43,062 nucleotides of DNA. It comes from Schumannella soli (GTDB taxonomy: Bacteria > Actinomycetota > Actinomycetes > Actinomycetales > Microbacteriaceae). Both the position numbers and the translations under genes were made by a program. Each line of letters starts with the position of its first letter. Positions within the stretch are counted from its first letter, which is position 1. The DNA is taken from NCBI RefSeq assembly GCF_006517435.1, contig NZ_VHQG01000001.1, forward strand, positions 381,130-424,191, in the 5' to 3' direction. Shown in pieces: positions 7,972-15,539 of the stretch. Below the pieces are notes generated by a model, which was given only the letters and a program-made list of their open reading frames with translations, did not search any database and was not told where the DNA came from.

Positions 7972-7987
7972 TTCAGTGCCGATTCAG
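7972..7987 (+). promoter_or_regulatory. TTCAG direct repeat upstream of the response-regulator gene
   Basis: TTCAG at 7972-7976 and 7983-7987 are 11 bases apart, about one helical turn, which is the spacing used by OmpR-family dimers. The same repeat lies at 10109-10123 before the 110-aa gene. It starts 39 bases upstream of the regulator ATG and suggests autoregulation. Confidence 0.5.
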
Positions 7988-8010
7988 CGCGCGCACGGCA
8001 CACTGACGCC

Positions 8011-8685
8011 ATGCGGGTTCTGGTGGTCGACGACGAGGTGCGCCTCGCCGACGGGCTGCGCCGCGGGCTCGAGGCCGAGGGCTTCGCCGTGGATGTCGCC
8101 GGCAACGGCGTCGACGGCCTCTGGTACGCCCGCGAGCACGACTACGACGCGATCGTGCTCGACCTGATGATGCCGGGCATGAGCGGCTACGTCGTGTGCC
8201 GCACGCTGCGCGCCGAGGGCGACTGGACGCCGATCCTCATGCTCACCGCCAAGGACGGCGAATGGGATGAGGTCGAGGGCCTCGACACGGGCGCCGACGA
8301 CTATCTGGTGAAGCCGGCGCGCTTCGCGGTCCTGCTCGCCCGGCTGCGCGCCCTCGTGCGCCGCGGCGGTCGTGAGCGGCCGACCGTGCTCGAGCTCGGC
8401 GACCTGCGACTCGACCCGGCCGCCCGTCGCGTCGAGCGGGCCGGCGCGCCGATCGAGCTGACCGCGCGCGAGTTCGCCGTGCTCGACTTCCTGCTGCGCC
8501 ATCGCGACGCCGTCGTGTCGAAGCTCGAGGTGCTCGACGGCGTCTGGGATTCGGCCTTCGAGGGCGATCCGAACATCGTCGAGGTGTACGTCGGTCGGCT
8601 GCGCGACAAGATCGACCGGCCGTTCGGGCGCGCGTCGATCGCGACCGTGCGCGGCGCCGGCTACCGGATGAGCGCGGATGGCTGA
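8011..8685 (+). CDS. OmpR/CutR-type response regulator
   Basis: This 224-residue regulator has a receiver domain with the acidic pair Asp7-Asp8, phospho-acceptor Asp51 (VLDLMMPG), Thr79 and Lys101 (DYLVKP). A winged-helix domain follows from about 125 (ELTAREFAVLDFLLRH, then VYVGRLRDKI and TVRGAGYRM). It overlaps the downstream kinase gene by 8 bases, so they are co-translated. The TTCAG direct repeats before this gene and before the 110-aa gene are likely its binding sites. The related actinobacterial CutRS systems are similar in layout, but the signal here is unknown. Confidence 0.93.
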   Translation: MRVLVVDDEVRLADGLRRGLEAEGFAVDVAGNGVDGLWYAREHDYDAIVLDLMMPGMSGYVVCRTLRAEGDWTPILMLTAKDGEWDEVEGLDTGADDYLVKPARFAVLLARLRALVRRGGRERPTVLELGDLRLDPAARRVERAGAPIELTAREFAVLDFLLRHRDAVVSKLEVLDGVWDSAFEGDPNIVEVYVGRLRDKIDRPFGRASIATVRGAGYRMSADG

Positions 8686-10042
8686 GGCGACGGCCGATCC
8701 GGCGCCGCCTCCGGCCGGCGCCCGGCGACGACGCGGGCTCTCGCTGCGCGCCCGGGTGACGGCCGCCGCCGCCGCGGTGGCGCTCGTGCTGCTCGGCGGC
8801 GGGGCTGTCGGCTTCGCCCTGCTGCTGGATGCGCGGATCGTCGACGCCGAGCACGCCCTCGCGGCCGACCAGGCCGAGACCGTCGCCGACCGGCTCGGCG
8901 ACGACGCGGCCGGCGCTCCGCCCGGCGACGCGCTCGCCGGCCTCGACGACGACGCGATCGTGCAGATCGTGCGCGACGGCCGCATCCTGGCCCAGACCGA
9001 GGAGGCGGCCGAGCAGACCGGTGCGCCGCTGCCCGGCGGCGACGGCGCCCGGGTGACGATCGACGACGAACCGCACGTGATCGCCGCCGAGGAGGAGGAC
9101 GGCAGCACCGTGCTCGTCGCCCGCTCGATCGAGAGCGCCGGCGAGGCGACCTCGGCCGCGATCGCGCTGCTGCTCGTCGCGGTGCCGCTCGCGACGGCGG
9201 TGCTCGCGGCGATCGTGTGGTTCGTCACGGGTCGGGCGCTGCACCCCGTCGACCGTCTGCGCGCCCAGGTGGATGCGATCGACCCGTCCGACCTGCGCGC
9301 CCGCGTCGCGACGCCGGGCGGCGCCGCCGAGCTCGATCGGCTGACCGCGACCATGAACGCGCTGCTCGAGCGCATCGACACCGCGCAGACGGCGCAGCGC
9401 CGCTTCGTCGCCGACGCCTCGCACGAGCTGCGCTCCCCCATCGCGAGCCTGCGCCAGCACGCCGAGCTCGCCGCCGACTACCCGCAGACCACCGATCTGG
9501 CGCAGCTCGCCGAGGTCGTCGACGTCGAATCCTCGCGGTTGAACGAGCTGGTGGATGCGCTGCTCGTGCTCGCGCGCTCGGGCGAGCAGTCGGCGACGCG
9601 GCGCGAGCCCGTCGACCTGGACGACCTCGTGCTGGCCGAGGCGTCGCGACTGCGAGCCCTCGCCGGCCCCGAGGTGTCGGCCGAGGTCGCAGCGGCTCGG
9701 ACCCTGGGTGACCCTGCGCTGCTGGCCCGCGCGCTGCGCAACCTCGGCGACAATGCGCGCCGGCACGCGCGCGGACGCATCGCGCTGAGCCTCACGGCGG
9801 AGCGCGGCACCGCCGTGATCCGCGTCGACGACGACGGGGCCGGCATCCCGCCCGCCGAGCGCGAACGCGTCTTCGACCGCTTCGTCCGACTCGACGAAGC
9901 CCGGTCCCGCGATGCGGGCGGGGCGGGGCTCGGGCTGGCGATCGTCGCGGAGGCCGCGCGCCGACACGACGGCGTCGCGCTCGTCGCCGAGGCGCCGTCG
10001 GGCGGCGCCCGGCTCGAGCTGCGCATCCCGATCGTCCAGTAG
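8678..10042 (+). CDS. sensor histidine kinase
   Basis: This 454-residue membrane kinase has TM1 at about 29-50, an acidic extracytoplasmic loop of about 110 residues, TM2 at about 160-184, a HAMP region, and the phospho-acceptor motif FVADASHELRSPIASLRQ with His249. The N box (LRNLGDNARRHA), G1 (VDDDGAGIP), F box (VFDRFVRLDE) and G2 (GGAGLGLAIV) are all present, so it should be active. The extracytoplasmic loop is rich in Asp/Glu, which would suit a cation or envelope signal. It is partnered with the overlapping regulator. Confidence 0.93.
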   Translation: MAEATADPAPPPAGARRRRGLSLRARVTAAAAAVALVLLGGGAVGFALLLDARIVDAEHALAADQAETVADRLGDDAAGAPPGDALAGLDDDAIVQIVRDGRILAQTEEAAEQTGAPLPGGDGARVTIDDEPHVIAAEEEDGSTVLVARSIESAGEATSAAIALLLVAVPLATAVLAAIVWFVTGRALHPVDRLRAQVDAIDPSDLRARVATPGGAAELDRLTATMNALLERIDTAQTAQRRFVADASHELRSPIASLRQHAELAADYPQTTDLAQLAEVVDVESSRLNELVDALLVLARSGEQSATRREPVDLDDLVLAEASRLRALAGPEVSAEVAAARTLGDPALLARALRNLGDNARRHARGRIALSLTAERGTAVIRVDDDGAGIPPAERERVFDRFVRLDEARSRDAGGAGLGLAIVAEAARRHDGVALVAEAPSGGARLELRIPIVQ

Positions 10043-10107
10043 GGCTACCGCCCGCCCAGCACCGGACCCGCCCAGCGCCAGCATCGGTCCCTGCCGCCTG
10101 ACAGCGC

Positions 10108-10123
10108 GTTCAGATCTGTTCAG
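10108..10123 (+). promoter_or_regulatory. GTTCAG direct repeat, probable response-regulator site
   Basis: GTTCAG occurs at 10108-10113 and 10118-10123, a 10-base step, 35 bases before the 110-aa gene. It shares the TTCAG core with the repeat before the regulator gene itself, which makes this the likely target promoter. Confidence 0.5.
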
Positions 10124-10157
10124 GCTGGCGACAGCGCCCGGTCGGCAGTCTCGGGGC

Positions 10158-10490
10158 ATGAGCGAGACCAGCACCAGCCCCACCGCCACGACCGCCCCGA
10201 CCGAGGAGGGTCGCGGCGACGACCACGTCGCGACCGTCGTCGCGGCCGGCCCGCAGCCGACTCCGGCGGCCGACCCGGAAGCCGCGCCCGCGGGTGCCAC
10301 AGAGGCTGCCGCGGAAGCCGCGCCGGAGACTGCCGCGCCCACGACGGTCACGCCGCGTCGCGGCCGCACCTTGCTGCTGGGTGCCGCACTCGGCGCCGCC
10401 GCCGTGCTCGGCCTCGGGGTCGCCGCGACCGGCGTCTCGGCCGTGGGCGAGGCGATCGACGACGGCCCGCTCGGCGCCCTCATCGACTGA
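10158..10490 (+). CDS. small single-pass membrane protein of the two-component locus
   Basis: This 110-residue protein starts at the ATG 10158 (MSETSTSPTATTAPTEE). About 68 residues of Ala/Pro/Thr/Glu-rich, probably disordered sequence precede a basic patch (RRGR) and one hydrophobic segment (LLLGAALGAAAVLGLGVAA, about 71-90), then a short acidic tail. No known domain was recognised. It follows the kinase gene by 115 bases, has its own GTTCAG repeats, and is followed by the PepSY lipoprotein gene 80 bases on, so it is probably the first gene of the regulated operon. Confidence 0.65.
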   Translation: MSETSTSPTATTAPTEEGRGDDHVATVVAAGPQPTPAADPEAAPAGATEAAAEAAPETAAPTTVTPRRGRTLLLGAALGAAAVLGLGVAATGVSAVGEAIDDGPLGALID

Positions 10491-10570
10491 TCGGGGCCTC
10501 GAGCCCTCCGTCCCGCGGCCCCGCTGCCCTCCGACCCCGCGGTCCTGACATCTCCGACGAAAGGAACACC

Positions 10571-11176
10571 ATGTTCACCCGACGCACCTCCCCCGCCCTG
10601 ATCGGCATCCCGACCCTGCTGGCCGCCGGACTCCTGCTCGCCGGCTGCAGCACCCCCGCTTCGACGGGCGGATCCGGCAGCGGCTCCTCGGCGCCGGCCG
10701 GCAGCTCGAGCGCGACCGGCACGACCGGCTCCGCGGGCGCCTCCGCCGGCGAGCTGCGCGACCTCGGGAAGACCGCCCTCGCCTCCGTCGGGGCGGGCAC
10801 GCTCGTCTCGATCGAGCAGGAGGACGACGGCACCTGGGAAGCGCTCGTGGTGGGCGCCGACGGCGCCGAGACCGAGCTGCGGCTCGCCGACGGCGCGGTC
10901 GTCGGCACCCCCTCCGCGAAGCCGGCCGACGCCGAAGACCAGGCCGAGAACGCGCGCTACCTCGGCGCCGCGAAGCTCGACTTCACGGAGGCGGCGACGA
11001 AGATCGTCTCCGCGCAGGCGGGATCGATCCGCGAGCTGAACCTCGACGATCACGCGGGAGCGGTCGTCTGGGAGGCCGACGTCATCGACGACACGGGCGC
11101 GAAGCACAGCGTGCGCATCGACGCCGCGTCGGGCGCCGTCGTCAGCGCCTCGACCGGAGACAGCGACGACGACTGA
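10571..11176 (+). CDS. PepSY-domain lipoprotein
   Basis: This 201-residue exported lipoprotein has a signal peptide ending in the lipobox LLAGC (Cys26), a Ser/Gly/Ala linker to about 60, then two PepSY-like halves. The first is DLGKTALASVGAGTLVSIEQ with EALVVGADGAETELRL; the second is FTEAATKIVSAQAGSIREL with VVWEADVIDDTGAKHSVRID. PepSY proteins often pair with two-component systems and may modulate a peptidase or the kinase. AAAGGAAC precedes the ATG. It is probably co-transcribed with the 110-aa gene and ends at a strong hairpin at 11221. Confidence 0.85.
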   Translation: MFTRRTSPALIGIPTLLAAGLLLAGCSTPASTGGSGSGSSAPAGSSSATGTTGSAGASAGELRDLGKTALASVGAGTLVSIEQEDDGTWEALVVGADGAETELRLADGAVVGTPSAKPADAEDQAENARYLGAAKLDFTEAATKIVSAQAGSIRELNLDDHAGAVVWEADVIDDTGAKHSVRIDAASGAVVSASTGDSDDD

Positions 11177-11220
11177 CCTTCCGGCGCCCCCGCGTCGTTC
11201 GTCGACGCGCACGACGAAGA

Positions 11221-11251
11221 GAGGGCGACCCGGGAATCCCGAGTCGCCCTC
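11221..11251. terminator. strong hairpin terminator between convergent genes
   Basis: Two 14-base arms (GAGGGCGACCCGGG and its near-complement, one mismatch) enclose a 3-base loop. No T-run follows, as is common in high-GC actinobacteria. It separates the PepSY gene from the convergent CsbD gene. Confidence 0.75.
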
Positions 11252-11321
11252 TGGCCGGCCGATCCGATCAGGAGGATCGACCCGCGCCTCCCGTGCGGTA
11301 ACCAGCCGCCGGGACAATCGC

Positions 11322-11531
11322 TCAGCGGCCGCTTCCGCCGCCGGTCAGCTTGTCCTTGATGTCGCCCGCCGCGTCCTTGACGTCGGCGACCTTCTCCTTC
11401 GCCGCGGCGGAGACCTGATCGGCCTTGCCCTCGGCCTCGAGCTTCTCGTTGCCGGTCGCGGCGCCGATCACCTCCTTGCCCTTGCCGGTCAGCTTCTGCG
11501 CCGTGTTCTTGATGTCGTCGTCGAGTGCCAT
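11322..11531 (-). CDS. CsbD-family stress protein
   Basis: This 69-residue hydrophilic protein has the CsbD pattern: IKNTAQKLTGKGKEVIGAAT, then NEKLEAEGKADQ, then repeated KxxDVKDAAGDIKDK. CsbD proteins are abundant general-stress proteins of unknown mechanism. GAGAGG lies upstream of the ATG. It is the last gene of the minus-strand stress cluster but is separated from the Asp23 genes by about 115 bases. A second CsbD gene is at 42334. Confidence 0.9.
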   Translation of the reverse strand: MALDDDIKNTAQKLTGKGKEVIGAATGNEKLEAEGKADQVSAAAKEKVADVKDAAGDIKDKLTGGGSGR

Positions 11532-11646
11532 GTCGGCGTCCTCTCTTTTCTCTTTCCGGGGTGGGGACGGGCACGGATGCGCCCGGTCAGGTCATGTGGG
11601 ATTCGGGTATCCGGTTCGTGAGCTCGGCCGCGAGCGGATCACCGGC

Positions 11647-12225
11647 TCACTCCGCCCGCTGCTCACGGGCGAGGCTCGAGCGCAGGCCGGTGCGCACCCG
11701 CACGACGACGGGCACGCACGCGCCGAGGGCGGCATCCAGGTCGTCGATCGCGGTGCGCACGCCGTCCAGCAGCGCGGGCAGGTCGGCGTGCCGGCGGGTC
11801 AGCACCGTCACTTTCAGGGCCGTGCGTCCACGCAGGCGGTGCGCGGTGGCGCCGACGCCGACCACGGCGGGGGTCGGGCCGAGCGAGCTCTCGAGCACGT
11901 CGCGCACGGCGTGGATGTCGACGCGCACGCCGTCGACGTCGACCACCGTGGCCGTGCCGCCGCGTCCGCGGCTCGCCGCCCACAGCACGGCCAGCACCAA
12001 GGCGACGAGCGCGCCGCCGGCGGCGATGCCGGCCACGACGAGGCGGTCGGATCCGTCGAGCAGTGCGTCGAGCCCGAGGCGCGGGGCTGGGGGGACGACC
12101 AGACCCGCGACCTCGAGGTGGGCCCGAGCGGCTGCCGGCCACGCGAGCGCCGCGGCGAGCGCGAGCGCGAGCACGCCGACGAGGGCGAGCACGAGCCGGT
12201 TCAGGGTGCGGTTGCTGCGGGTCAT
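11647..12225 (-). CDS. membrane protein of the Asp23 cluster (AmaP-like)
   Basis: This 192-residue protein has two N-terminal hydrophobic segments (about 10-34 and 61-84) and a soluble C-terminal domain with VVDVDGVRVDIHAVRDVL and ALKVTVLTRRHADLPALLDGV. Two membrane helices plus a C-terminal Asp23-like fold resemble AmaP, the anchor that holds Asp23 at the membrane in Firmicutes. It overlaps the upstream gene by 4 bases, so it is translated with it. AmaP-like identity is inferred from topology and context; direct homology is not proven here. Confidence 0.75.
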   Translation of the reverse strand: MTRSNRTLNRLVLALVGVLALALAAALAWPAAARAHLEVAGLVVPPAPRLGLDALLDGSDRLVVAGIAAGGALVALVLAVLWAASRGRGGTATVVDVDGVRVDIHAVRDVLESSLGPTPAVVGVGATAHRLRGRTALKVTVLTRRHADLPALLDGVRTAIDDLDAALGACVPVVVRVRTGLRSSLAREQRAE

Positions 12226-12797
12226 CGGGCGACCACCCCGTCGCGGGCGACGGTCACGCGCGACCGCAGGCGGGGGCGTGCGGCGAGGGCCGTCGCGAAG
12301 GCGGCCGCGGTGTCGTCGAGCTCGGCCTGCACGAGCGGCCTACCGGAGGTCGGGCGCACGAGCACCGCGAGCGAACCGCGCCCGACCGCGGTGCGCACCT
12401 GCTCGGCGGCGACGCCCGCGAAGCGTGCGAGGCGACGCGAGACCGCCGAGGCGAGCACGTCGTCGTCGACGAGGATGACGCTGCGCGCGTCGTCGAGACG
12501 GTGGCGCGGGCGCCGCTGCGACAGCACCGCGAGCAGCAGGGCGATCACGCCGAGCACGACGAGCGCGCCAGCCGCTGCGAGCACCAGTGGGGCGCCGGTC
12601 AGCCAGGCGCTCTCGGCGTCGGCGGGACGCACGAGCAGCGGCAGCAGGCGGAAGCCTGCGAGCACGAGCTCGATCGCGGCATAGGTGACGGCGAGCGCAG
12701 CCAGCACAGCGGCGACGCTCGAGGCGACCGAACGCGAGCGATGCATCTCGCGCCGCGCGAGCGTGCGCGCGAAGCGTCCATCGGCATTCGTGCTCAT
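12222..12797 (-). CDS. DUF6286-like membrane protein of the Asp23 cluster
   Basis: This 191-residue protein has a basic N-terminus (FARTLARREMHRSRS), hydrophobic segments at about 28-55 and 69-92, and a soluble C-terminal domain ending GRPLVQAELDDTAAAFATAL and RLRSRVTVARDGVV. This layout matches small membrane proteins found next to Asp23/Gls24 genes in actinobacteria, annotated as DUF6286. It overlaps both neighbours by four bases. Its role is probably envelope-stress scaffolding (inference). Confidence 0.7.
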   Translation of the reverse strand: MSTNADGRFARTLARREMHRSRSVASSVAAVLAALAVTYAAIELVLAGFRLLPLLVRPADAESAWLTGAPLVLAAAGALVVLGVIALLLAVLSQRRPRHRLDDARSVILVDDDVLASAVSRRLARFAGVAAEQVRTAVGRGSLAVLVRPTSGRPLVQAELDDTAAAFATALAARPRLRSRVTVARDGVVAR

Positions 12798-13210
12798 CGT
12801 GCTCTCCGTCCTTGTCCTGTCGACCGCCGCGCCGTCGATCGGTCCGCCGCCGCGACGCCGATGATCCGCACCGACACGGAGGAGACCTCGACGCCGGCGA
12901 TCCGTCCGCCGTCGACGCGCACCGCATCCCGGGCGGCGGCTCCGCTCTCGGCGAGCGAACCCGACTCGGAGCGCCGCGCCGGCGCCGTCACGGCGACAGC
13001 GAGACGCCCGCGCTCATCGGCGACGGTCGCCTTCACGTCGCGCGGCCGCACACCGAGGTGCTCGGCCGCAACCGCCGCGAATACGGCACGCAGCGCGCGT
13101 TCGGCGATCGACACGCGACCGGGGATGCCGGCGGCACCGGCGAGTTCGCGCACGTCGTCACCGGGCACGTCGCGACCGGGTGCGGCGTCCACCGCCGTCA
13201 TCGCGCTCAT
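12794..13210 (-). CDS. Asp23/Gls24-like protein, short form
   Basis: From the ATG at 13210 this is 138 residues; the open frame upstream is a shadow. GRVSIAERALRAVFAAVAAEHLGV followed by VKATVADERGRLAVAVTAPA and VEVSSVSVRIIGV is the beta-alpha pattern of Asp23/Gls24 domains, although a 30-residue Ser/Ala-rich insert breaks the domain. The start overlaps the stop of the 66-aa membrane gene (ATGA), supporting this start. It is probably a structural partner of the Asp23 protein encoded two genes upstream. Confidence 0.7.
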   Translation of the reverse strand: MSAMTAVDAAPGRDVPGDDVRELAGAAGIPGRVSIAERALRAVFAAVAAEHLGVRPRDVKATVADERGRLAVAVTAPARRSESGSLAESGAAARDAVRVDGGRIAGVEVSSVSVRIIGVAAADRSTARRSTGQGRRAR

Positions 13211-13407
13211 CCGACCCGACGCCCGCGCGCGGCGTCGAACGCCGCCCGCAGGTCGAGCCGACCGGTCACCGCTGCGCCGATCACGGCGCCGACCGCGCCG
13301 AGCACGGCGACGAGCACGAGGCCCCAGAATCCGAAGGCGAGCCCGGCGAACGCGAGGGCCACCCCGGCGGCGGCTCCGATGACGACGCCGTTCAGCGCGG
13401 TCGTCAC
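13207..13407 (-). CDS. small DUF2273-like membrane protein
   Basis: This 66-residue protein consists almost wholly of two glycine-rich hydrophobic helices (VVIGAAAGVALAFAGLAFGF and VLVAVLGAVGAVIGAAVTG), then a short basic tail. Small two-helix DUF2273 proteins accompany Asp23 and AmaP in Gram-positive bacteria. It overlaps the Asp23 gene upstream and the short Asp23-like gene downstream by four bases each. Confidence 0.7.
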   Translation of the reverse strand: MTTALNGVVIGAAAGVALAFAGLAFGFWGLVLVAVLGAVGAVIGAAVTGRLDLRAAFDAARGRRVG

Positions 13408-13823
13408 TGGACTCGCGCCTCGACCGGCTCGGCGGCGGTGTCCTCACCGGGCACGTGCACGTCGGTGACGATCACGTTGATCTCGGCGATCTGCATGCCG
13501 ATCAGACCCGTGATCGCCTCGGCGACCGCGGTGCGCACGCCCTCGGCGACGACCTGCAGCGGCTGCGGGTACTCGACGACGATCGTCACGTCGGCGGCGA
13601 CCTCGGTCTCGCCGACCTCGACCTTGACGCCCTGCGACAGGTCGGTGTTGCCGATCGCGTCGCGCACCGAGCCGATGATGCGCGCGGCGCCGCCGCCGAG
13701 GGCGAAGACGCCGGGCACCTCGCGGGCGGCGATGCCGGCGATCTTCGCGACGACCGGATCGACGATCGTGGTCTTGCCCTGCAGGGTCGCGGGGGCGGTG
13801 GTGGGGGTGCCGGGCTGAGCCAT
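13404..13823 (-). CDS. Asp23/Gls24 envelope stress protein
   Basis: This 139-residue protein is a full Asp23/Gls24 domain: TTIVDPVVAKIAGIAAREVPGV, FALGGG, VEVGETEVAADVTIVVEYPQ, VAEGVRTAVAEAITGLIG and EINVIVTDVHVPGED. The family forms membrane-associated assemblies that respond to cell-wall and alkaline stress. It leads the minus-strand cluster, with GAAGGAGAA before the ATG, and is divergent from the sigma factor gene over 165 bases, so both may share control. Confidence 0.93.
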   Translation of the reverse strand: MAQPGTPTTAPATLQGKTTIVDPVVAKIAGIAAREVPGVFALGGGAARIIGSVRDAIGNTDLSQGVKVEVGETEVAADVTIVVEYPQPLQVVAEGVRTAVAEAITGLIGMQIAEINVIVTDVHVPGEDTAAEPVEARVQ

Positions 13824-13988
13824 GGGGTTCTCCTTCTGCGAGTTCTTGCCGCGCGATCATCCGCGCGAACTGTCAGCCGCCGACCGCTCGGGGCGCGGTG
13901 GCTTAGGTTGTTCGGGGATGTGACGCATCCGGCACGGGTTTCGTCACGCTGGTTTTGCTGGCAGTCAGCTGGGAGAGGCGGTGACGGG

Positions 13989-14540
13989 ATGAGCGCACTC
14001 GACGACGCCGCCGATGCGCTGCTCGCCCAGCGCGCCGCCGACGGCGACGAGATCGCCTTCGCCGTGCTCGTGCGCCGGCACGCCGGCTACCTGCGGGCCT
14101 TCGCGATCCGACTGACCCGATCGGGCGCGGATGCCGACGACGTCGTGCAGGAAGCGCTCATCACGGCATGGCGGCGCCTGCCCGAGCTGCGCGAGCCGGC
14201 GAAGGTGCGCGGCTGGCTGGCGACGATCGTCGCGCGCAAGGCGACCGACCGCATCCGCTCGCGCCGCGAGACCGACCCGATCGACGAGATCGACCCGGCC
14301 GCCGTGACCGACGGCCCCGAGGAGCGGGCTGTGCTGTCGTCGCAGCTGCAGGCGCTCGCGGCCGCCGTCGACACCCTCCCCGACGAGGTGCGGGTGACCT
14401 GGACGCTGCGCGAGATCTCGGGCGCGAGCTACGACGAGATCGCCGAGCGGCTCGAGGTTCCCGTCTCCACGGTTCGTGGGCGTCTCGCCCGGGCGCGTGC
14501 GCACCTGCTGGAGCAGATGATGGAGTGGAGGCAGACATGA
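13989..14540 (+). CDS. ECF-type RNA polymerase sigma factor
   Basis: From the ATG at 13989 this is 183 residues (the upstream open frame is shadow). Region 2 is AFAVLVRRHAGYLRAFAIRL, then ADDVVQEALITAWRRLPEL and VRGWLATIVARKATDRIRSR. Region 4 is LDTLPDEVRVTWTLREISGA-like with YDEIAERLEVPVSTVRGRLARARAHL. No extra domain is seen, so it is a compact group IV factor. Its stop overlaps the ATG of an Asp23-domain protein (ATGA). It is divergent from the asp23 gene, so it probably drives this stress cluster, itself included (inference). Confidence 0.92.
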   Translation: MSALDDAADALLAQRAADGDEIAFAVLVRRHAGYLRAFAIRLTRSGADADDVVQEALITAWRRLPELREPAKVRGWLATIVARKATDRIRSRRETDPIDEIDPAAVTDGPEERAVLSSQLQALAAAVDTLPDEVRVTWTLREISGASYDEIAERLEVPVSTVRGRLARARAHLLEQMMEWRQT

Positions 14541-15172
14541 CTTCCGCGAACGACACGACAAGCCCCGGCGGCGTCGGCGGCTCCGGGTACGACCTGGAGG
14601 CGCTGTCGGCCTACGCCGACCGCGGCCGCACCCCGGCGATCGCCGCGATCGACGGCAACCCGGAGTGCGTCGCCCTGCTCGACTCGATCGACCGCCTCGG
14701 CGCGCTCACCCGCGATCTCGTCGCCGACGACGCCGCGGCGCAGCCGGCGCCCGACGAGAACTGGATCCGCGCGCTGCTCGACACGATCAGCCGCGAGGTG
14801 CGCGCCGGGCGCGACATCCCCTTCCCCGACACCGGCGAGGATGCGCGCTACGTCGTCACCGAGGGCGCGATCCGTCAGCTGCTGCGCGAGACCGGCGACG
14901 CCGTCGACGGCGCTCTGGTCGGCCGGGTCGGCCTGCGGATCGTCGACGAGACCCGCGCCGAGGTGGAGCTGAGCATCAGCGTCGCGGCGGGTCGGCGTCT
15001 CGACCCGATCGCCGCCGCGGTGCGCGACCGGGTGGCCGCGGCGCTGCGGCGCTCGACGCCGCTCGAGCCGGACCGCATCGACATCACGATCGACGACGTG
15101 CACGTCGCCGCGCCCGCGGCGACCGACACCGCAGCGCCGACGACAGCCGAACCCGGATCGGAGCCGCGATGA
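14537..15172 (+). CDS. Asp23-domain protein coupled to the sigma factor (candidate anti-sigma)
   Basis: This 211-residue protein starts at the ATG 14537 inside the sigma gene's end. The N-terminal part (YDLEALSAYADRGR, then NPECVALLDSIDRL) resembles a zinc-binding anti-sigma domain with most metal ligands gone: only one Cys (in PECV) remains and the usual HxxxCxxC is absent. After a linker, VTEGAIRQLLRETGDAVDGAL to PDRIDITIDDVHVAA is an Asp23-like domain. No membrane segment is seen. Its position suggests it binds the sigma factor, possibly linking it to the Asp23 assembly (inference). Confidence 0.75.
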   Translation: MTSANDTTSPGGVGGSGYDLEALSAYADRGRTPAIAAIDGNPECVALLDSIDRLGALTRDLVADDAAAQPAPDENWIRALLDTISREVRAGRDIPFPDTGEDARYVVTEGAIRQLLRETGDAVDGALVGRVGLRIVDETRAEVELSISVAAGRRLDPIAAAVRDRVAAALRRSTPLEPDRIDITIDDVHVAAPAATDTAAPTTAEPGSEPR

Positions 15173-15513
15173 GCGACCGCATCTCCTCCTCCGCGCCCGC
15201 CGAGGATGGCGACGCCCCCGCAGCCGACGAGCTCGGCTTCGCGATCGACGCGGCCGTTCTGGCCGTACCCGGGGTGCAGCGCCTGTTCCCCGCCGACCCG
15301 GCCGCCCTGCGCGCGCTGCAGCAGGTCGCCGGCGACGGCGCCGCCCGCCCGGCGAGCGCCGTGCGCTCCGGCTCGGCGACGATCAGCGTCGCGATCGACG
15401 ACGCGCTGCCGACGCGCGAGGTGTGCGACGAGCTGACCGCCCGAGTGCGCGAGGTCGCCGGGCCGGTGCCGGTGGAGATCCGGGTGTCGCGCATCCACGT
15501 CGATCGCCTCTGA
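15169..15513 (+). CDS. small Asp23-cluster protein of unknown function
   Basis: This 114-residue protein starts at the ATG 15169, overlapping the previous stop. FAIDAAVLAVPGVQRLFPAD, then SATISVAIDDALPTREVCDE and PVPVEIRVSRIHVDRL follow the order of an Asp23 domain in shortened form. It is the third gene of the sigma factor operon. No membrane segment or signal peptide. I assign it to the Asp23-like group only tentatively. Confidence 0.65.
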   Translation: MSDRISSSAPAEDGDAPAADELGFAIDAAVLAVPGVQRLFPADPAALRALQQVAGDGAARPASAVRSGSATISVAIDDALPTREVCDELTARVREVAGPVPVEIRVSRIHVDRL

Positions 15514-15539
15514 CCCCCGGACAGCCGACCGTCGGCGCT

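Noticed and set aside
8243-11317. 1024-codon open frame on the minus strand
   Set aside because: It is antisense to the response regulator, kinase and lipoprotein genes, all with intact family motifs. The composition is Arg/Gly/Ala-rich as expected for a shadow of GC-rich DNA.
11604-11609. GGGTAT as a SigB/SigF-type -10 box
   Set aside because: It points toward a plus-strand gene that does not exist there and has no GTTT at the right distance.
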